Source of the DNA: Deltaproteobacteria bacterium RBG_16_54_11
GTDB lineage: Bacteria; Desulfobacterota; B13-G15; RBG-16-54-18
DNA: 5,353 nt
Assembly: GCA_001797905.1 (NCBI GenBank)
Contig: MGQS01000082.1
Coordinates: 9,717-15,069, forward strand
Reading direction: 5' to 3'
The notes under the pieces: model-generated
The model's database searches: none
Told to the model about the DNA's origin: nothing
What the model saw: only the letters and a program-made list of their open reading frames with translations
Translations under genes and position numbers: made by a program
Shown: piece after piece, positions 4,363 through 5,353 of the stretch
Layout: every line of letters starts with the position of its first letter
Numbering within the stretch: position 1 is the stretch's first letter

Positions 4363-5353
4363 ATGGAAACATTCGTCCATGACATAGTCATCCTGGGAGG
4401 CGGCATCGCTGGTCTGAGGGCCGCCATTGCCGCTGCCGAGGTCAGCGCTAAATTCTCTATCGCCGTCATTTCCAAGGTCCAACCCCTGCGCTCCCATTCC
4501 GTCTGCGCCCAAGGCGGAACAGCTGCCGCACTAAGAGAAGGAGACTCCCTTGATCTGCATGCGTGGGACACCGTTAAGGGATCGGATTTCCTGGCAGACC
4601 AGGATGTTGTCGAGTTTTTCGTCAAGCAGTCCCCCCAGGAGATCATCCAGCTGGAGCATTGGGGGTTACCGTGGAGCAGGACCGACGACGGGCGGATAAA
4701 CCAACGGCCTTTTGGGGGGCATAGCTTCCCCAGGGCCTGTTTCGCAGCCGACATGACCGGCTTTCACGAGATGCACACCTTACATGGGAAGGCCATCGCG
4801 CTGCAGAACATAAAATTCTATGATGAATGGTTTGTTACCTCCCTCATTGTCGAAGACAACTGCGCCAAAGGGTTGACGGCCATAGAATTGAAAACCGGTG
4901 AGATGCAGGCGTTGCACGCGAAGGCCGTCATCCTGGCGACCGGTGGCCACGAGCGCATATACGAGTTCACAACCTTTTCGCACTCGGCAACCGGTGATGG
5001 CATGACCATGGCGTACCGCGCAGGGGTGCCGCTTGAAGACATGGAATTTGTCCAATTCCATCCGACAGGTCTCTTACCATCAGGGGTGCTGATAACCGAA
5101 GGGGCCCGTGGTGAAGGAGGCTTCCTCCTGAACGCCCGGGGCGAACGCTTTATGAAACGCTACGCCCCCGATAAGATGGAATTGGCGCCGCGCGACATAA
5201 TCTCCCGGTCGGAGACGACGGAGATCCAGGAGGGAAGGGGATTAACCGGTCCTTATGGGTCTTATATAGCTCTGGACCTTACCCATTTAGGGGAGGCAAA
5301 GATAAACGAGAGGCTGCCTCTCATACGCGATGTTTCGATAAAACTCGGCGGGG
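4363..5353 (+). CDS. Succinate dehydrogenase/fumarate reductase flavoprotein subunit (partial, 3' end cut by window)
   Basis: The first 330 residues are present, of roughly 540-600 usual for the family; the frame is open to the window edge. This subunit carries FAD and the site for fumarate/succinate interconversion. GGGIAG (12-17) binds the FAD dinucleotide. RSHSVCAQGG (43-52) includes His45, the expected covalent FAD attachment residue. Later segments are TGFHEMHTLHGKA (132-144), LATGG (191-195), TGDGMTMAYRAG (210-221), FVQFHPTG (229-236) with His233, TEGARGEGG (245-253) with the catalytic Arg249, and LAPRDIISRS (274-283). It lacks a Tat or Sec signal, so it is cytoplasmic-facing. QLEHWGLPWSR (96-106) resembles the FrdA-type middle region. 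GGHERIY (194-200) departs from the usual GGxGRxY. GGGGGA four bases before the ATG is a modest ribosome binding site. Iron-sulfur and membrane subunits are expected downstream or elsewhere. Direction (SdhA or FrdA) is not decidable; a single-subunit L-aspartate oxidase is less likely given the context. Confidence 0.93.
   Translation, partial: METFVHDIVILGGGIAGLRAAIAAAEVSAKFSIAVISKVQPLRSHSVCAQGGTAAALREGDSLDLHAWDTVKGSDFLADQDVVEFFVKQSPQEIIQLEHWGLPWSRTDDGRINQRPFGGHSFPRACFAADMTGFHEMHTLHGKAIALQNIKFYDEWFVTSLIVEDNCAKGLTAIELKTGEMQALHAKAVILATGGHERIYEFTTFSHSATGDGMTMAYRAGVPLEDMEFVQFHPTGLLPSGVLITEGARGEGGFLLNARGERFMKRYAPDKMELAPRDIISRSETTEIQEGRGLTGPYGSYIALDLTHLGEAKINERLPLIRDVSIKLGG

Overview
The window reads as ordinary chromosomal DNA of an anaerobic or facultative bacterium, moderately GC-rich. 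All supported genes are on the + strand. The oxygen-labile two-subunit class I fumarase, a short malic enzyme without a phosphotransacetylase domain, and C-rich/G-rich palindromic repeats between genes would fit a Desulfobacterota-like (former Deltaproteobacteria) organism or a related anaerobic lineage. This placement is an inference from gene type and style, not from a marker gene.

Layout. Positions 1-57 hold a probable promoter and a perfect 14-bp LacI-type operator ending two bases before the start codon of a LacI/GalR-family repressor (58-1113). Positions 1114-1258 hold a long imperfect hairpin repeat and the leader of the next gene. A tight gene run follows: NAD(P)-dependent malic enzyme (1259-2599), fumarase alpha (2623-3462) and fumarase beta (3480-4037), with gaps of 23 and 17 bases and good ribosome binding sites before both fumarase genes. 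A 35-codon reading frame (4046-4153) may be a small fourth gene. Positions 4154-4362 hold a weak possible terminator, a second palindromic repeat related to the first, and the leader of a succinate dehydrogenase/fumarate reductase flavoprotein gene. That gene starts at 4363 and runs off the right edge.

Together the enzymes form a continuous chain: pyruvate + CO2 <-> malate (malic enzyme), malate <-> fumarate (fumarase), fumarate <-> succinate (flavoprotein subunit). Such a set can serve the reductive or oxidative C4 branch of the citric acid cycle or the methylmalonyl-CoA route of propionate metabolism; the sequence does not show the direction. The LacI-type protein probably controls at least its own gene. 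No second operator copy was seen before the malic enzyme or the flavoprotein gene, so control of the metabolic genes is unproven.

I found no convincing new system. The points most worth a second look are the operator sitting on the repressor's start with no visible ribosome binding site, the 17-base sequence shared in opposite orientation by the two intergenic repeats that bracket the malic enzyme-fumarase block, the small reading frame after fumarase beta, and two substitutions in otherwise conserved enzyme motifs.
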